This document shows positions 17,146 through 29,103 of a stretch of 64,000 nt of DNA, piece by piece. Location of the stretch: contig CAMNSZ010000013.1 in the NCBI GenBank assembly GCA_946557105.1, forward strand, positions 19,559 through 83,558, given 5' to 3'. A model generated the notes under the pieces. That model made no database searches, had not been told where the DNA came from, and worked only from the letters and a program-made list of their open reading frames with translations. Origin of the DNA: an uncultured Lachnospiraceae bacterium (GTDB lineage Bacteria > Bacillota > Clostridia > Lachnospirales > Lachnospiraceae). The position numbers and the translations under genes were made by a program. Each line of letters opens with the position of its first letter. Positions within the stretch are counted from its first letter, which is position 1.

Positions 17146-17643
17146 TTATTCCCAAACCTTAAACTTTACCGTCTCTATTTTTGATACTTCGTCTGCAAGC
17201 ATACAAATTTCATCATTAAGAGTGATTCCTGTCAATATAATATCCGTTTCATCGCGAAACTCTAACAGCCCTTTAAACTCCTCGACAGTTATTATATTCT
17301 TCTCAACCAGCCCAAGCATCTCGTCCAGAATCAACAAATCACACTCTCCTGTCGTAAGTACCTTCTTGGCAAAGTTTATACCGTTTTTAATGTTAGAAAT
17401 TTCCTCCTGCTTTCTTTCATCGGAAAGCTCCTCAAAATTCTCGTCAGCCTTTTCAAAATGAAATACTTTAATGTCAGGCTCCATTCTGCGCAAAAAATCG
17501 CTGTTCCCCAGCCCCTTTCCTTTCAGGAACTGAATAATAACGACACTTTTGCCTTCTATCGCCGCCAACACCGCACGCCCCAAAGCTGCCGGCGACTTTC
17601 CTCTCCCATCGCCCGTATAAATATGAATCAACCCTTTTGCCAT
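17146..17643 (-). CDS. cobO: corrinoid adenosyltransferase, CobA/CobO/BtuR family
   Basis: Transfers adenosyl from ATP to cob(I)alamin or a precursor. The 165-residue protein has P-loop GDGRGKSPAALGRA (8-21), VVIIQFLKG, and the LLILDEM motif near 105. The usual T-T-A after the P-loop Lys is S-P-A here, as in several clostridial members. It is not in a cobalamin operon. It starts some 50 bases upstream of the dapA promoter on the same strand without a visible terminator between them, so some read-through is possible. Confidence 0.9.
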   Translation of the reverse strand: MAKGLIHIYTGDGRGKSPAALGRAVLAAIEGKSVVIIQFLKGKGLGNSDFLRRMEPDIKVFHFEKADENFEELSDERKQEEISNIKNGINFAKKVLTTGECDLLILDEMLGLVEKNIITVEEFKGLLEFRDETDIILTGITLNDEICMLADEVSKIETVKFKVWE

Positions 17644-17742
17644 ACTTCCTCACATTCTGCCGCTAAAGCAACCTTTGTGCTGTCATAAAACTCTTGTTAG
17701 TAAATATATCACAATTTTCCTGCTTTGGCAACTTTTTGTAAT

Positions 17743-18396
17743 TTAGGCTTCTTCTGCTACTACATCCTCCTCATTTAAAATTTCCAGTTTACTGACTGAT
17801 ACTTCAAATGCCACTCTTTTCTCCACATGCTCTTCATCCAGCTTTTTCATATATTCCCGGCTCTGAATTCTGCCCCAAATGGCACAGCGTTCACCTACCT
17901 TAAAACCGTTTGCATAACGGGCATTCCTTCCCCAGCAGATACAGGGAATATAATCTGATTTGCCGTATGGGCGATTTACTGCAAGCAACAGGTCTGCAAT
18001 CTCTCTGCCGAGAGGTGTTTTTCGGTATATGGGCTCTTTGCAAATAAACCCGTCCAAATAAATTTGATTTGTCTTGGAACTCTCTTCCACCTCATCCAAA
18101 AATTCCACTTCTCTGGCAAATACGGAAAGCACCAATCTGTTTTTTCTTTCCTCGTGGCGATTGTAGGAACGGAACTGCCCATTGACACAAATAAGCATTC
18201 CTATATAGCTGGCGGATACGTCCAACAGCCTCTCCGACACCATTATGGGTATAATATCATGACTGTCACTGAGTCTTTCTACTTTCACGTCCACCATATA
18301 AAAACCTTCCCCAAAAATTTCATGGCTATAAGAAAAATCACTGACTATTTCACCCATAACCGTTACCTGATTGTTTTCAATTACCTTATCTGTCAT
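17743..18396 (-). CDS. single-stranded DNA-binding protein with two OB folds
   Basis: A 217-residue protein with two OB-like halves. The first (about 7-103) starts NNQVTVMGEIVSDFSYSHE and ends RNRLVLSVFAREVEFLDE. The second (about 110-210) is the more canonical SSB half: NQIYLDGFICKEPIYRKTPLGREIADLLLAVNRPYGKSDYIPCICWGRNARYANGFKVGERCAIWGRIQSREY. There is no acidic DDDIPF-type C-terminal tip, so it is unlikely to be the essential replication SSB. A specialised or dosage-related role is inference. Confidence 0.85.
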   Translation of the reverse strand: MTDKVIENNQVTVMGEIVSDFSYSHEIFGEGFYMVDVKVERLSDSHDIIPIMVSERLLDVSASYIGMLICVNGQFRSYNRHEERKNRLVLSVFAREVEFLDEVEESSKTNQIYLDGFICKEPIYRKTPLGREIADLLLAVNRPYGKSDYIPCICWGRNARYANGFKVGERCAIWGRIQSREYMKKLDEEHVEKRVAFEVSVSKLEILNEEDVVAEEA

Positions 18397-18763
18397 TTTT
18401 GTTCTCCCTTCTTACACCTTAAGACTTTTTCCGGTAATAAAACCTGTAATACAATATTACTTATACTCTATTTAGTACCAAATTAGTACCACATTTCATC
18501 GCACATATCGTCAATATACGCATAAATTAACATTCTTTTCCATAAAATTATAGGTACAAAACCTCTAAAATATTCAGTAAATCCGCGCTTTTTGCTTGCG
18601 CTTGCAAAAGAATAGTGCTATACTATAGCAGTTTGAGATTCGACAGATAAATCGCTCGTCAAAATTAGACTTATGATGACAGTTATCAACATTTAATTAC
18701 AGCTTATGACAAATTATTACAAGCATCGGCATTTATCTACCAAGAAAGGTAAGGTTTGAATTC
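18397..18763. other. divergent intergenic region of ssb-like gene and typA
   Basis: About 370 bases, AT-rich. Apart from the typA promoter and its 139-base leader I see no gene or structured RNA. Confidence 0.5.
18596..18624 (+). promoter_or_regulatory. predicted promoter of typA
   Basis: TTGCGC, 17 bases, TATACT, about 140 bases before the start codon. Confidence 0.65.
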
Positions 18764-20596
18764 ATGAAACAAAAAAGAGAAGATGTTAGAAATATTGCAA
18801 TTATAGCTCACGTAGATCACGGTAAAACCACTCTGGTGGACGAGCTTCTAAAACAAAGCGGCGTATTCAGGGAAAATCAGGAGGTTGCCGAGCGCGTAAT
18901 GGACTCCAATGATATCGAGCGCGAAAGAGGTATCACCATTCTTGCCAAAAATACCGCGGTTATGTACAAGGGAACAAAAATCAACATTATTGACACCCCC
19001 GGTCACGCCGATTTTGGCGGTGAGGTCGAACGCGTACTGAAAATGGTCAACGGCGTTATTCTGGTTGTAGACGCCTTTGAAGGCGCCATGCCCCAGACAA
19101 AATTCGTTTTAAGAAAGGCTTTGGAATTAAAGCTTCCCGTCATTGTATGTATCAATAAAATTGACCGGCCTGAGGCAAGACCTGACGAGGTCGTTGATGA
19201 GATTTTAGAATTATTTTTAGAGCTGGATGCAGATGATTCTCAGCTGGACTGCCCTTTTGTTTTTGCTTCTGCCAAAGCAGGCGTTGCATCTCTTGAAGCA
19301 TCAGACCCCGGCACCAGTATGGGACCTCTGTTTGAGACAATAATTGATTATATTCCCGCTCCCGAGGGCGACCCCGATGCTGCAACTCAGGTGCTTATCA
19401 GCACCATAGATTACAACGAATATGTGGGGCGTATCGGCGTCGGTAAAGTTGACAACGGAACTATCAAAATAAATCAGGACGTCGTTATCTGTAACCATCA
19501 TGAGCCTGATAAACAGATTAAGGTTAAGGTCAGCAAGCTGTATGAATTTGACGGCTTAAATAAGGTTGAAGTAAAGGAGGCCACCATCGGCTCCATCGTG
19601 GCAATCTCGGGCATCAGCGACATTCATATCGGGGATACCCTCTGCTCTCCCGACAACATCTTTGCCATTCCGTTTCAGAAAATCAGCGAGCCTACCATTG
19701 CAATGCAGTTCATGGTAAACGACTCTCCTTTAGCTGGGCAGGAGGGCAAATTTGTTACCAGCCGACATTTACGCGACAGACTTTTCCTGGAGCTGAATAC
19801 CGATGTGTCACTTCGTGTGGAGGAAACCGATGCCGCCGACTGCTTCAAGGTTTCGGGCCGCGGAGAATTGCATTTGTCCGTATTAATAGAAAATATGCGC
19901 CGCGAGGGCTTTGAATTTGCGGTAAGCAAGGCAGAGGTTCTGTATAAAAAAGACGAAAACGATAAACGTCTGGAGCCTATGGAGCTTGCCTATATAGATG
20001 TTCCCAACGAATATGCCGGAGCCGTTATCGAAAAATTAGGCCAGCGGAAGGGCGAGCTTCAAAATATGGGTACTATTTCCGGAGGAACCTATACCCGTCT
20101 GGAATTCTCTATTCCCGCACGCGGACTTATTGGCTATCGGGGGGAATTTATGACCGATACAAAAGGCAACGGCATTCTCAACACTGTTTTTGACGGCTAC
20201 GGACCCTATAAGGGCGATATTCAATACCGCAAATTAGGCTCACTGATAGCCTTTGAAGCAGGGGAAGCAATTACCTATGGTCTCTATAATGCGCAGGAAA
20301 GAGGAACTCTCTTTATCGGACCCGGCGAAAAAGTATACTCAGGCATGGTTGTTGGGCAGACCGGAAGAAGCGAAGACATTGAAATCAATGTCTGCAAGAA
20401 AAAGCAGCTTACAAACACCCGCTCCTCCAGCGCCGACGAAGCGCTGCGCCTTACCCCACCTAAGATTCTCTCTTTGGAGCAGGCCTTGGATTTTATTGAT
20501 ACGGACGAGCTTTTGGAGGTAACCCCCACCAGTCTGCGCATCCGGAAAAAAATTCTGGATACCACCTTAAGAAAACGTGCCGCAATGAAAAAATAA
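18764..20596 (+). CDS. typA: ribosome-associated translational GTPase TypA/BipA
   Basis: A 610-residue translation-factor GTPase involved in ribosome assembly and stress growth. G1 is AHVDHGKTT, G3 is DTPGHADFGGEVER, and G4 is NKIDRP. The EF-G-like domains III and V follow (VSGRGELHLSVLIENMRREGFE; GGTYTRLEFSIPARGLIGYRGEFMTDTKG). The C-terminal TypA domain ends EVTPTSLRIRKKILD. Length is standard. Monocistronic on the plus strand, against the direction of its neighbours. Confidence 0.98.
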   Translation: MKQKREDVRNIAIIAHVDHGKTTLVDELLKQSGVFRENQEVAERVMDSNDIERERGITILAKNTAVMYKGTKINIIDTPGHADFGGEVERVLKMVNGVILVVDAFEGAMPQTKFVLRKALELKLPVIVCINKIDRPEARPDEVVDEILELFLELDADDSQLDCPFVFASAKAGVASLEASDPGTSMGPLFETIIDYIPAPEGDPDAATQVLISTIDYNEYVGRIGVGKVDNGTIKINQDVVICNHHEPDKQIKVKVSKLYEFDGLNKVEVKEATIGSIVAISGISDIHIGDTLCSPDNIFAIPFQKISEPTIAMQFMVNDSPLAGQEGKFVTSRHLRDRLFLELNTDVSLRVEETDAADCFKVSGRGELHLSVLIENMRREGFEFAVSKAEVLYKKDENDKRLEPMELAYIDVPNEYAGAVIEKLGQRKGELQNMGTISGGTYTRLEFSIPARGLIGYRGEFMTDTKGNGILNTVFDGYGPYKGDIQYRKLGSLIAFEAGEAITYGLYNAQERGTLFIGPGEKVYSGMVVGQTGRSEDIEINVCKKKQLTNTRSSSADEALRLTPPKILSLEQALDFIDTDELLEVTPTSLRIRKKILDTTLRKRAAMKK

Positions 20597-20635
20597 TTGG
20601 CGGATGAAGTTCACAGGAAAGATACTTATTATTCC

Positions 20636-20675
20636 AAACCGGGAGCTTATTTTTCAAATCAGGCTTCCGGTTTTT
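20636..20675. terminator. typA terminator overlapping the DUF3021 3' end
   Basis: AAACCGGGAGC (20636-20646) pairs with GCTTCCGGTTT (20663-20673), with one G-T wobble, followed by TTTTT. The distal arm lies inside the last codons of the convergent DUF3021 gene, whose stop is at 20654-20656. Confidence 0.85.
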
Positions 20676-21115
20676 GGTTTGCTCCTCTCCCGAAGCTTTT
20701 TATTCATTTTCTGCGCTTCCTTGTATTCTATCAGATAGGTGGTCAAAGTAACAATAACAAATACCGCAAGAATCACGGCCTCCATTCCCAAAACCATTTT
20801 CCAATTTTCCGCATAGTACCAATGAAAAAGATATCCACACGTCATTACCACCGCATTTACATACAAATAATAAAGAAGCTGCCGAAGGAAAAAACTCTTT
20901 TTAGAGTATCCCTCCTCATCGTCACAGGGATGAATGACAATTCCCAACGCGCATAGAGCGGACACAAAAAGTATTTGCCCTACCCAAATTATTTCAATTT
21001 CATAGTCTGTGCCCCAAAAAATCATAATGTAAATCATTGCGCAGAAAAAAACTGCCGTTGTTATTTTCGTATAAAATTTTAAAACAATTTTCGTATATTC
21101 TATAAGCTTTTCCAT
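20654..21115 (-). CDS. DUF3021 membrane protein
   Basis: A 153-residue protein with four predicted membrane helices (about 12-32, 42-60, 77-97, 106-128) and a basic C-terminal tail with a KMNKKLRERSK segment. DUF3021 proteins usually sit directly after a LytTR DNA-binding gene and are thought to modulate it from the membrane. That is the arrangement here (31-base gap). The last codons form one arm of the typA terminator hairpin. Confidence 0.85.
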   Translation of the reverse strand: MEKLIEYTKIVLKFYTKITTAVFFCAMIYIMIFWGTDYEIEIIWVGQILFVSALCALGIVIHPCDDEEGYSKKSFFLRQLLYYLYVNAVVMTCGYLFHWYYAENWKMVLGMEAVILAVFVIVTLTTYLIEYKEAQKMNKKLRERSKPKTGSLI

Positions 21116-21146
21116 ACCTGCCTGCTAAATCCCTCTTTCTACTCTC

Positions 21147-21584
21147 CTACAAGCCGAGTTTTCTTTTCAGCGAAACCACATACTGCCGTGAAATAATAAT
21201 TTTTTCTCCGTTTTTTAAAAGCGCTTCAAATCTGCCGCCCAATGCGGGAGCGAGACTCTCAATCTTATTCAGATTTAAGATCATTGACTTCGTCACTCTC
21301 AAAAAATCCTGTTCCGGCAAATCCTCCTCCAGTTCATACAGCTTGCTCTTTATCTCATACACCGCTTCTTCTCCATATGCAAAAACCTTCTGCTCAACCG
21401 TCTCAAAATAATAAATTTCCTGATGCTCTATCAAATGGATGCACCCATCCTTATAGACGCTCAGCTTTCTGTTTCCCCGTTTAAAACAATTCAGAAGCCT
21501 CTTAATGTCGTCGGAAATTTCACTGCACTTTATTATAAGCTCCTCTTCTTCTCCGGGCTTTAAATCCAAAATTGTTATTTTCAT
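21147..21584 (-). CDS. LytTR-domain DNA-binding regulator (no receiver)
   Basis: A 145-residue protein with a short N-terminal segment and a LytTR DNA-binding domain (about 42-143): GCIHLIEHQEIYYFETVEQKVFAYG, LYELEEDLPEQDFLRVTKSMILNLNKI and LKNGEKIIISRQYV. It lacks a receiver domain, so it is the membrane-partner type rather than a two-component regulator. It is placed 17 bases after the ABC permease gene and before DUF3021, which suggests autoregulation of the four-gene transcript. Confidence 0.92.
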   Translation of the reverse strand: MKITILDLKPGEEEELIIKCSEISDDIKRLLNCFKRGNRKLSVYKDGCIHLIEHQEIYYFETVEQKVFAYGEEAVYEIKSKLYELEEDLPEQDFLRVTKSMILNLNKIESLAPALGGRFEALLKNGEKIIISRQYVVSLKRKLGL

Positions 21585-21601
21585 GAAATAATTTTATCCC
21601 T

Positions 21602-22516
21602 TCATCTGTCGCTGATATTTTTCTTCCTCACGAAAATAATGACTGCCGCCAATGCCGCTATTCCACATAACACCATAAATAGAATTGAATATTGCTCACT
21701 TACCACGGTATCCGCCATTACAATACTGATTCCCATATATTCCTCATAAGAGTCGACTACCTGCTTAGGCATATCCAAAAAGGTCTGCCTGAGTACTTCT
21801 TCACAGCATATGCCCCTCATCAAAGATGCCCCGTGCAAAATGGGAAGACATTTCAAGACAGCACTCACCCCCTCGGGCAGATTACCCATAGGCACATAAA
21901 CCGCCCCCAAAAAACCTACCAATGTTCCCACAAGCGTCGCAATTCCTGACCATGCGCTGCTGCTTTTGACACACAGGGCTGCCAGATACATGACAACGGA
22001 AAAAATACTGACGTTTATAAATGTAAAAAACATTATTTTACATATTGCCGCTGCGGACAGCACTTCTCCGCCGTTAAAACAGACAAACGCAAGACCTGCC
22101 ACAGTTGTCAGCATGCAAAACAAAAAACCGATTATTATGGCAGACAATATATAAGCAACGGCTACCACAGCCTTACTTACAGGCGCAGAATAAAAACTTT
22201 CCAGACGGTTTTCATAAGCGTCTGATACCATGGTTCCGATGACCGTAAGCGTCACCGTCACCGCATTTATAACCAGAATACCGGCAAGCGTCCAATACTG
22301 TACTAAATGAAGCGCATTCTCTCTGTCGGCCTCCACGTCGCGAGCCCCTCCGAATTCCCCTAATAAATTCACTATACTTTCTACATTCATTTCACCCAGA
22401 AAAACTACCATAAGAATCAGCGTTATCAACATAGATAATAGAGAAAAAAACACTGCGCTTCTGTCTCTCATATATACAAGCATATTCCGTTTTGTAAGAC
22501 TTATTAATTTCTTCAT
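21602..22516 (-). CDS. ABC-2 type transporter permease
   Basis: A 304-residue integral membrane protein of the ABC-2 family. One helix near 20-42 precedes an extracellular loop. Five further helices follow from about residue 75, with a large loop after the fifth and a final helix near 275-297. It is coded 52 bases after its ATPase. The substrate is unknown; drug, lantibiotic or polysaccharide export are all possible. Confidence 0.93.
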   Translation of the reverse strand: MKKLISLTKRNMLVYMRDRSAVFFSLLSMLITLILMVVFLGEMNVESIVNLLGEFGGARDVEADRENALHLVQYWTLAGILVINAVTVTLTVIGTMVSDAYENRLESFYSAPVSKAVVAVAYILSAIIIGFLFCMLTTVAGLAFVCFNGGEVLSAAAICKIMFFTFINVSIFSVVMYLAALCVKSSSAWSGIATLVGTLVGFLGAVYVPMGNLPEGVSAVLKCLPILHGASLMRGICCEEVLRQTFLDMPKQVVDSYEEYMGISIVMADTVVSEQYSILFMVLCGIAALAAVIIFVRKKNISDR

Positions 22517-22568
22517 TTTTATACTCCTGCCTTTCCCGCATACATAAGGCTGAAAGCCCCTTCGACAC

Positions 22569-23492
22569 TTATTCAGCCTTCCCTTCCTCCCTTGTCACAT
22601 TCAAAAAGACATCGTCCATGGTTCCCTGAAGCACTTCAAATCCTTCCAAACATGCTTCCAGCCTTGTTATCAGAGGAACGGCAGCCATGGTAGACGACAA
22701 AGGAATCAAAATCCTCTCTTCACTCACACGGAATTGATAGTTTTCCTGATGGAGCATTTCCATCGTCTCTTGCCTTTTGCCCTGTTTTGGCATAATAATA
22801 AGCTTATCCCGTGCAAATTTCTCCTTTAGCTCAAACGGTGTTCCCAAATGAATAAGCCTTCCCTTTTCCATAATGCCGATATGGCGCGCTTTTGCCGCTT
22901 CCTCCATGTAATGCGTTGTGAGAAATACGGTCATCTGCATTTCGCTTTGCAGCCGTTCAATGGTTTTCCACACACTCTTTCTTGTTGCCGGATCCAACCC
23001 GGTAGTCGGCTCATCCAAAAACAAAATTTCAGGTGCATGGATCAATGCCGCTGCAATTTCACAGCGTCTTTTCTGTCCTCCGGAAAGCTTCCTATAGGTT
23101 CTTTTTAACACATCATCCAGCTGCAAAATCTCACAAACCGAATCCAGCTTTTTCTTTAACGTTATTTTATCGGACTCATACAGACTTCCCCTCAGCATTA
23201 AATTTTCTTTGACGGTAAGAAGCGCGTCCAGACAATTATTCTGATAAACTACTCCTATCCTTCTCTTGATTTCTTCGTTGTCCTTCCCAAGCCTACACCC
23301 GCAAATCCTTACTTCACCCGAAGTAGGTTCATAGAGAGTACACAGCATATTTATGGTCGTAGACTTCCCTGCTCCGTTCTCTCCGAGAAATCCGAATAAT
23401 TCGCCTTTTTCCACGGAAAAACTAACGTCGTCTACTGCTTTTACATCTTTGAAATTTTTATTGAGATGATTTACTGAGATTATTTTATCCAC
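22569..23492 (-). CDS. ABC transporter ATP-binding protein
   Basis: A 307-residue ATPase of the DrrA/CcmA-like type. I start at GTG 23492 (VDKIISVNHLNK), because a GGGGGG ribosome site lies 8 bases upstream and the 55 extra residues of the longer frame look non-coding. Walker A is GENGAGKST, the signature is LSGGQKRR, and Walker B is ILFLDEPTTGLDP; the H-loop His is in LTTHYMEEA. The C-terminal accessory domain (MEMLHQENYQFRV...) is typical of drug-export ATPases. It leads the ABC-LytTR-DUF3021 operon. Confidence 0.95.
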   Translation of the reverse strand: MDKIISVNHLNKNFKDVKAVDDVSFSVEKGELFGFLGENGAGKSTTINMLCTLYEPTSGEVRICGCRLGKDNEEIKRRIGVVYQNNCLDALLTVKENLMLRGSLYESDKITLKKKLDSVCEILQLDDVLKRTYRKLSGGQKRRCEIAAALIHAPEILFLDEPTTGLDPATRKSVWKTIERLQSEMQMTVFLTTHYMEEAAKARHIGIMEKGRLIHLGTPFELKEKFARDKLIIMPKQGKRQETMEMLHQENYQFRVSEERILIPLSSTMAAVPLITRLEACLEGFEVLQGTMDDVFLNVTREEGKAE

Positions 23493-23915
23493 CTCTAACG
23501 CCCCCCAATCCTTTGATATTAATACAATAATCCTTTCAAAAAATATTTCAATAGGTTGGTATGTAACTTGCATCATTTCAAAGCTCAAATGAATATTTAT
23601 ATGGCTGACCTGCATACTCCTCCGATGCCTTCCCGCTCTTATCCCCGTCATATTCAAATATGCTCATACAGATTGCCTCCTCTTTATTCCCTATGGGGAA
23701 ATCCTTCAAATACCATTTCCGTACACTCTTCCGCGGCAAGAGGCGCTGTTTATGTTGAACGCCTCTGCTTTTCGTATTTCATTTCTCTCCCTCTGGCGGG
23801 AAAAGAAAATCATTATAAACGTTTTTGCAATAATGCGAAACGCTTTAAACCTCTTCTGCATTCCGCCATGTTTTCTTGTCAATAAAAATTTTAATTTACT
23901 TTATCCTATAAAAGA
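23493..23915. other. upstream region of the ABC operon, no recognised gene
   Basis: About 420 bases. A weak hairpin AGAGGCG/CGCCTCT (23739-23745, 23760-23766) is present. Open frames on the plus strand here have no family resemblance and no ribosome site that I trust. Confidence 0.4.
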
Positions 23916-23937
23916 CTGCGGGGCATTCACCCCGCAG
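23916..23937 (-). terminator. lacZ terminator
   Basis: CTGCGGGG and CCCCGCAG flank a 6-base loop. On the minus strand the stem is followed by TCTTTTA, some 75 bases past the lacZ stop. Confidence 0.8.
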
Positions 23938-24013
23938 CAATCCGCAGCTTCTCCCGCATCCAGCCGAACCTGCTTCATAAAATATGCATTGCCGTTTTTC
24001 ATCGGCCGCCCAA

Positions 24014-27148
<3,135 letters not shown>

Positions 27149-27173
27149 TCATTTATTATAATCTATGTCTTCC

Positions 27174-27202
27174 ATTATATTTTCCGAAGGACTCTCTGTC
27201 CA
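27174..27202 (-). promoter_or_regulatory. predicted lacZ promoter
   Basis: On the minus strand TGGACA, 17 bases, TATAAT, about 47 bases before the start codon. Its presence argues that the open frame at 27149-27409 is not a gene. The rest of the 300-base gap to the regulator gene shows no clear operator. Confidence 0.65.
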
Positions 27203-27432
27203 TGGATTATCTTGCTGCTTACCCCTAAAATATAAAAATCTTTGCAGCCTGACACACGAGATGAATACCTCACTTAGATAAATCGGAACTATCCCAAACC
27301 TGTAAAAGAGGTTAAGGCAGGTCTTATTGACATGCTTAGAAATCCCTGTATAATGCAGGTAAGGACGGAAGGCCACATAACTGGCATCCGCCCTTAAATA
27401 ACTATTCACATATCTTATATCAGATTTTGAGT

Positions 27433-28920
27433 TTACGCAAAACTTGAAACAGCCTCGATAAATTGCCGAATAAGCTCCAATGCCTCTAAATCAGATTTCT
27501 GCGCCTCGTCTATAAGAATACATGTTTTTTCCCTGACATCAGCATCCGCCAGATTTTTCAGCATCACATCAGAGTTCTCCCAGCTTCCATACAACTCGCG
27601 CATCCTTGCGACTGCATCCGCAGTCCTTGCAAACGCCTCCGCAATTTTTTTGCAGCAGTCACCGTTAGACTTATCACTTTGCGCCATCTTCCCAAAATAG
27701 GAGGATGCGCAGGAACGCCCGTCCGACAGACAGGTAATCGCATCCATATGACATAAAAGCTTCTCAAACAGGACGGAATAATTATCTTTCGCATGAAAAC
27801 TCTTTATATCCTGCAAAGCGTTCTTCCACGCATCATAGGCCTTTACCCCCTTGCTGTACGCCGTTTCGTCTCTCGGAGTAAGCGCTTTTACCGCGTTTTC
27901 GGCAAGCTGCTTTATGGAGTATCCTTCCCCGACAATGGAACCAATACACATTACCGCCTGCGTATCAGTATTCTCCCACCACTTGTCACTTACAAAATAA
28001 CCGCTTTTATCAATCTCCACGCAGGAGGCAAACTCCGATTCCTCCTGAAAAAAATTCCATCCCAGAAGTACATCCCCGTTCCTCTGATAGCCTGTGATAA
28101 TACATGCTTCGGGCGGCCCCACAACGCCTAGCGCTATACAGGGATGACCCTCGTCTATATGCTTCTTGATAAAAGATATAAATTCTTCCTTTGTGGTATC
28201 TTCCTTCCTCTCCAAAAAGGAGAATTCACGCCCCAATGCCTCGACGCCAACGCGATAAATCTCATTGGACTCTTCAAATGTATGAAAAATATCCACATTG
28301 GATAAATCCCACTTATCGCGATTCCATGCAAAACGAAACGCTGCCGCGCTTAATACCATGGCGTCCGCATATTCCAAATCCTCCCCAAGATACTCTAAGC
28401 ATGCCTTTAAGCACATAGGAAAAGGAGTCATGCCCCCATAGCATCCATAAGCCACCTTTGTTACGCCATATAAAATTGTACTATCATTATTCTTATAAAT
28501 CTCTTTTTCCATAAACGTATCGCTCCTTTTCTCTTTTTGCTTAAGGAGTCCGATACTATAGATGCCGTTAGCCAGCTTCTCCTTCCCTACAATGGGCCTG
28601 GTTTTGCGGAACATACTGGGCGTCATTCCCATAACGCTTTGAAAAGCTCTGGTATACGTCTCGGGGTTGGAAAAGCCGTAATGATATGCTATATGAATTA
28701 TGGATTCGCTGGAATTTAAAAGCTCCATAGCAGAACGCTTTATCTTCCGCATTCTCACGTATTGCACCAGAGGGCAGCCCACGCTTTGCCGAAACAAGGT
28801 TCTTATATGAGCCTTTGAAAACCCTATCTCCCTCTCCAGCTTTTTATAATCAATTTTTCCCTCCGTTATATTTTCTTCCACATAACGTATCATTGCCACC
28901 ACATATACTGGATAACCCAT
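27433..28920 (-). CDS. AraC-type regulator fused to a BtrH_N-like domain
   Basis: A 495-residue fusion. Residues 1-108 hold the two helix-turn-helix units of an AraC domain (KLEREIGFSKAHIRTLFRQSVG; SIIHIAYHYGFSNPETYTRAFQSVMGMTP), which is placed at the N-terminus, unlike classic AraC. Residues about 140-330 resemble the butirosin BtrH N-terminal, C39-peptidase-like domain: YGCYGGMTPFPMCLKACLEYLG, GHPCIALGVVGPP, ACIITGYQRNGDVLLGWNFF. A helical tail follows. The second half may be a ligand sensor rather than an enzyme. It is upstream of lacZ on the same strand. Confidence 0.85.
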   Translation of the reverse strand: MGYPVYVVAMIRYVEENITEGKIDYKKLEREIGFSKAHIRTLFRQSVGCPLVQYVRMRKIKRSAMELLNSSESIIHIAYHYGFSNPETYTRAFQSVMGMTPSMFRKTRPIVGKEKLANGIYSIGLLKQKEKRSDTFMEKEIYKNNDSTILYGVTKVAYGCYGGMTPFPMCLKACLEYLGEDLEYADAMVLSAAAFRFAWNRDKWDLSNVDIFHTFEESNEIYRVGVEALGREFSFLERKEDTTKEEFISFIKKHIDEGHPCIALGVVGPPEACIITGYQRNGDVLLGWNFFQEESEFASCVEIDKSGYFVSDKWWENTDTQAVMCIGSIVGEGYSIKQLAENAVKALTPRDETAYSKGVKAYDAWKNALQDIKSFHAKDNYSVLFEKLLCHMDAITCLSDGRSCASSYFGKMAQSDKSNGDCCKKIAEAFARTADAVARMRELYGSWENSDVMLKNLADADVREKTCILIDEAQKSDLEALELIRQFIEAVSSFA

Positions 28921-29103
28921 ATCGAACTCCTCTCCGGCGTACCATAACGGACAATACGAATATGCTGATTGTCAACATCGCGATGTAGGGTTATTATAAC
29001 CCGCGGCTCAAAGGCTGTCTTGACTTTTTTTAAGGGAAAAGCCCGCCCTTTTATGTTCCTCCAACGCCTCCGAAAATACAGGTCTGCCCGCCTAACCTTT
29101 GCT

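Noticed and set aside
27149..27409. 86-residue open frame between lacZ and the AraC-type gene
   Set aside because: It overlaps the predicted lacZ promoter, has no family resemblance and no good ribosome site.
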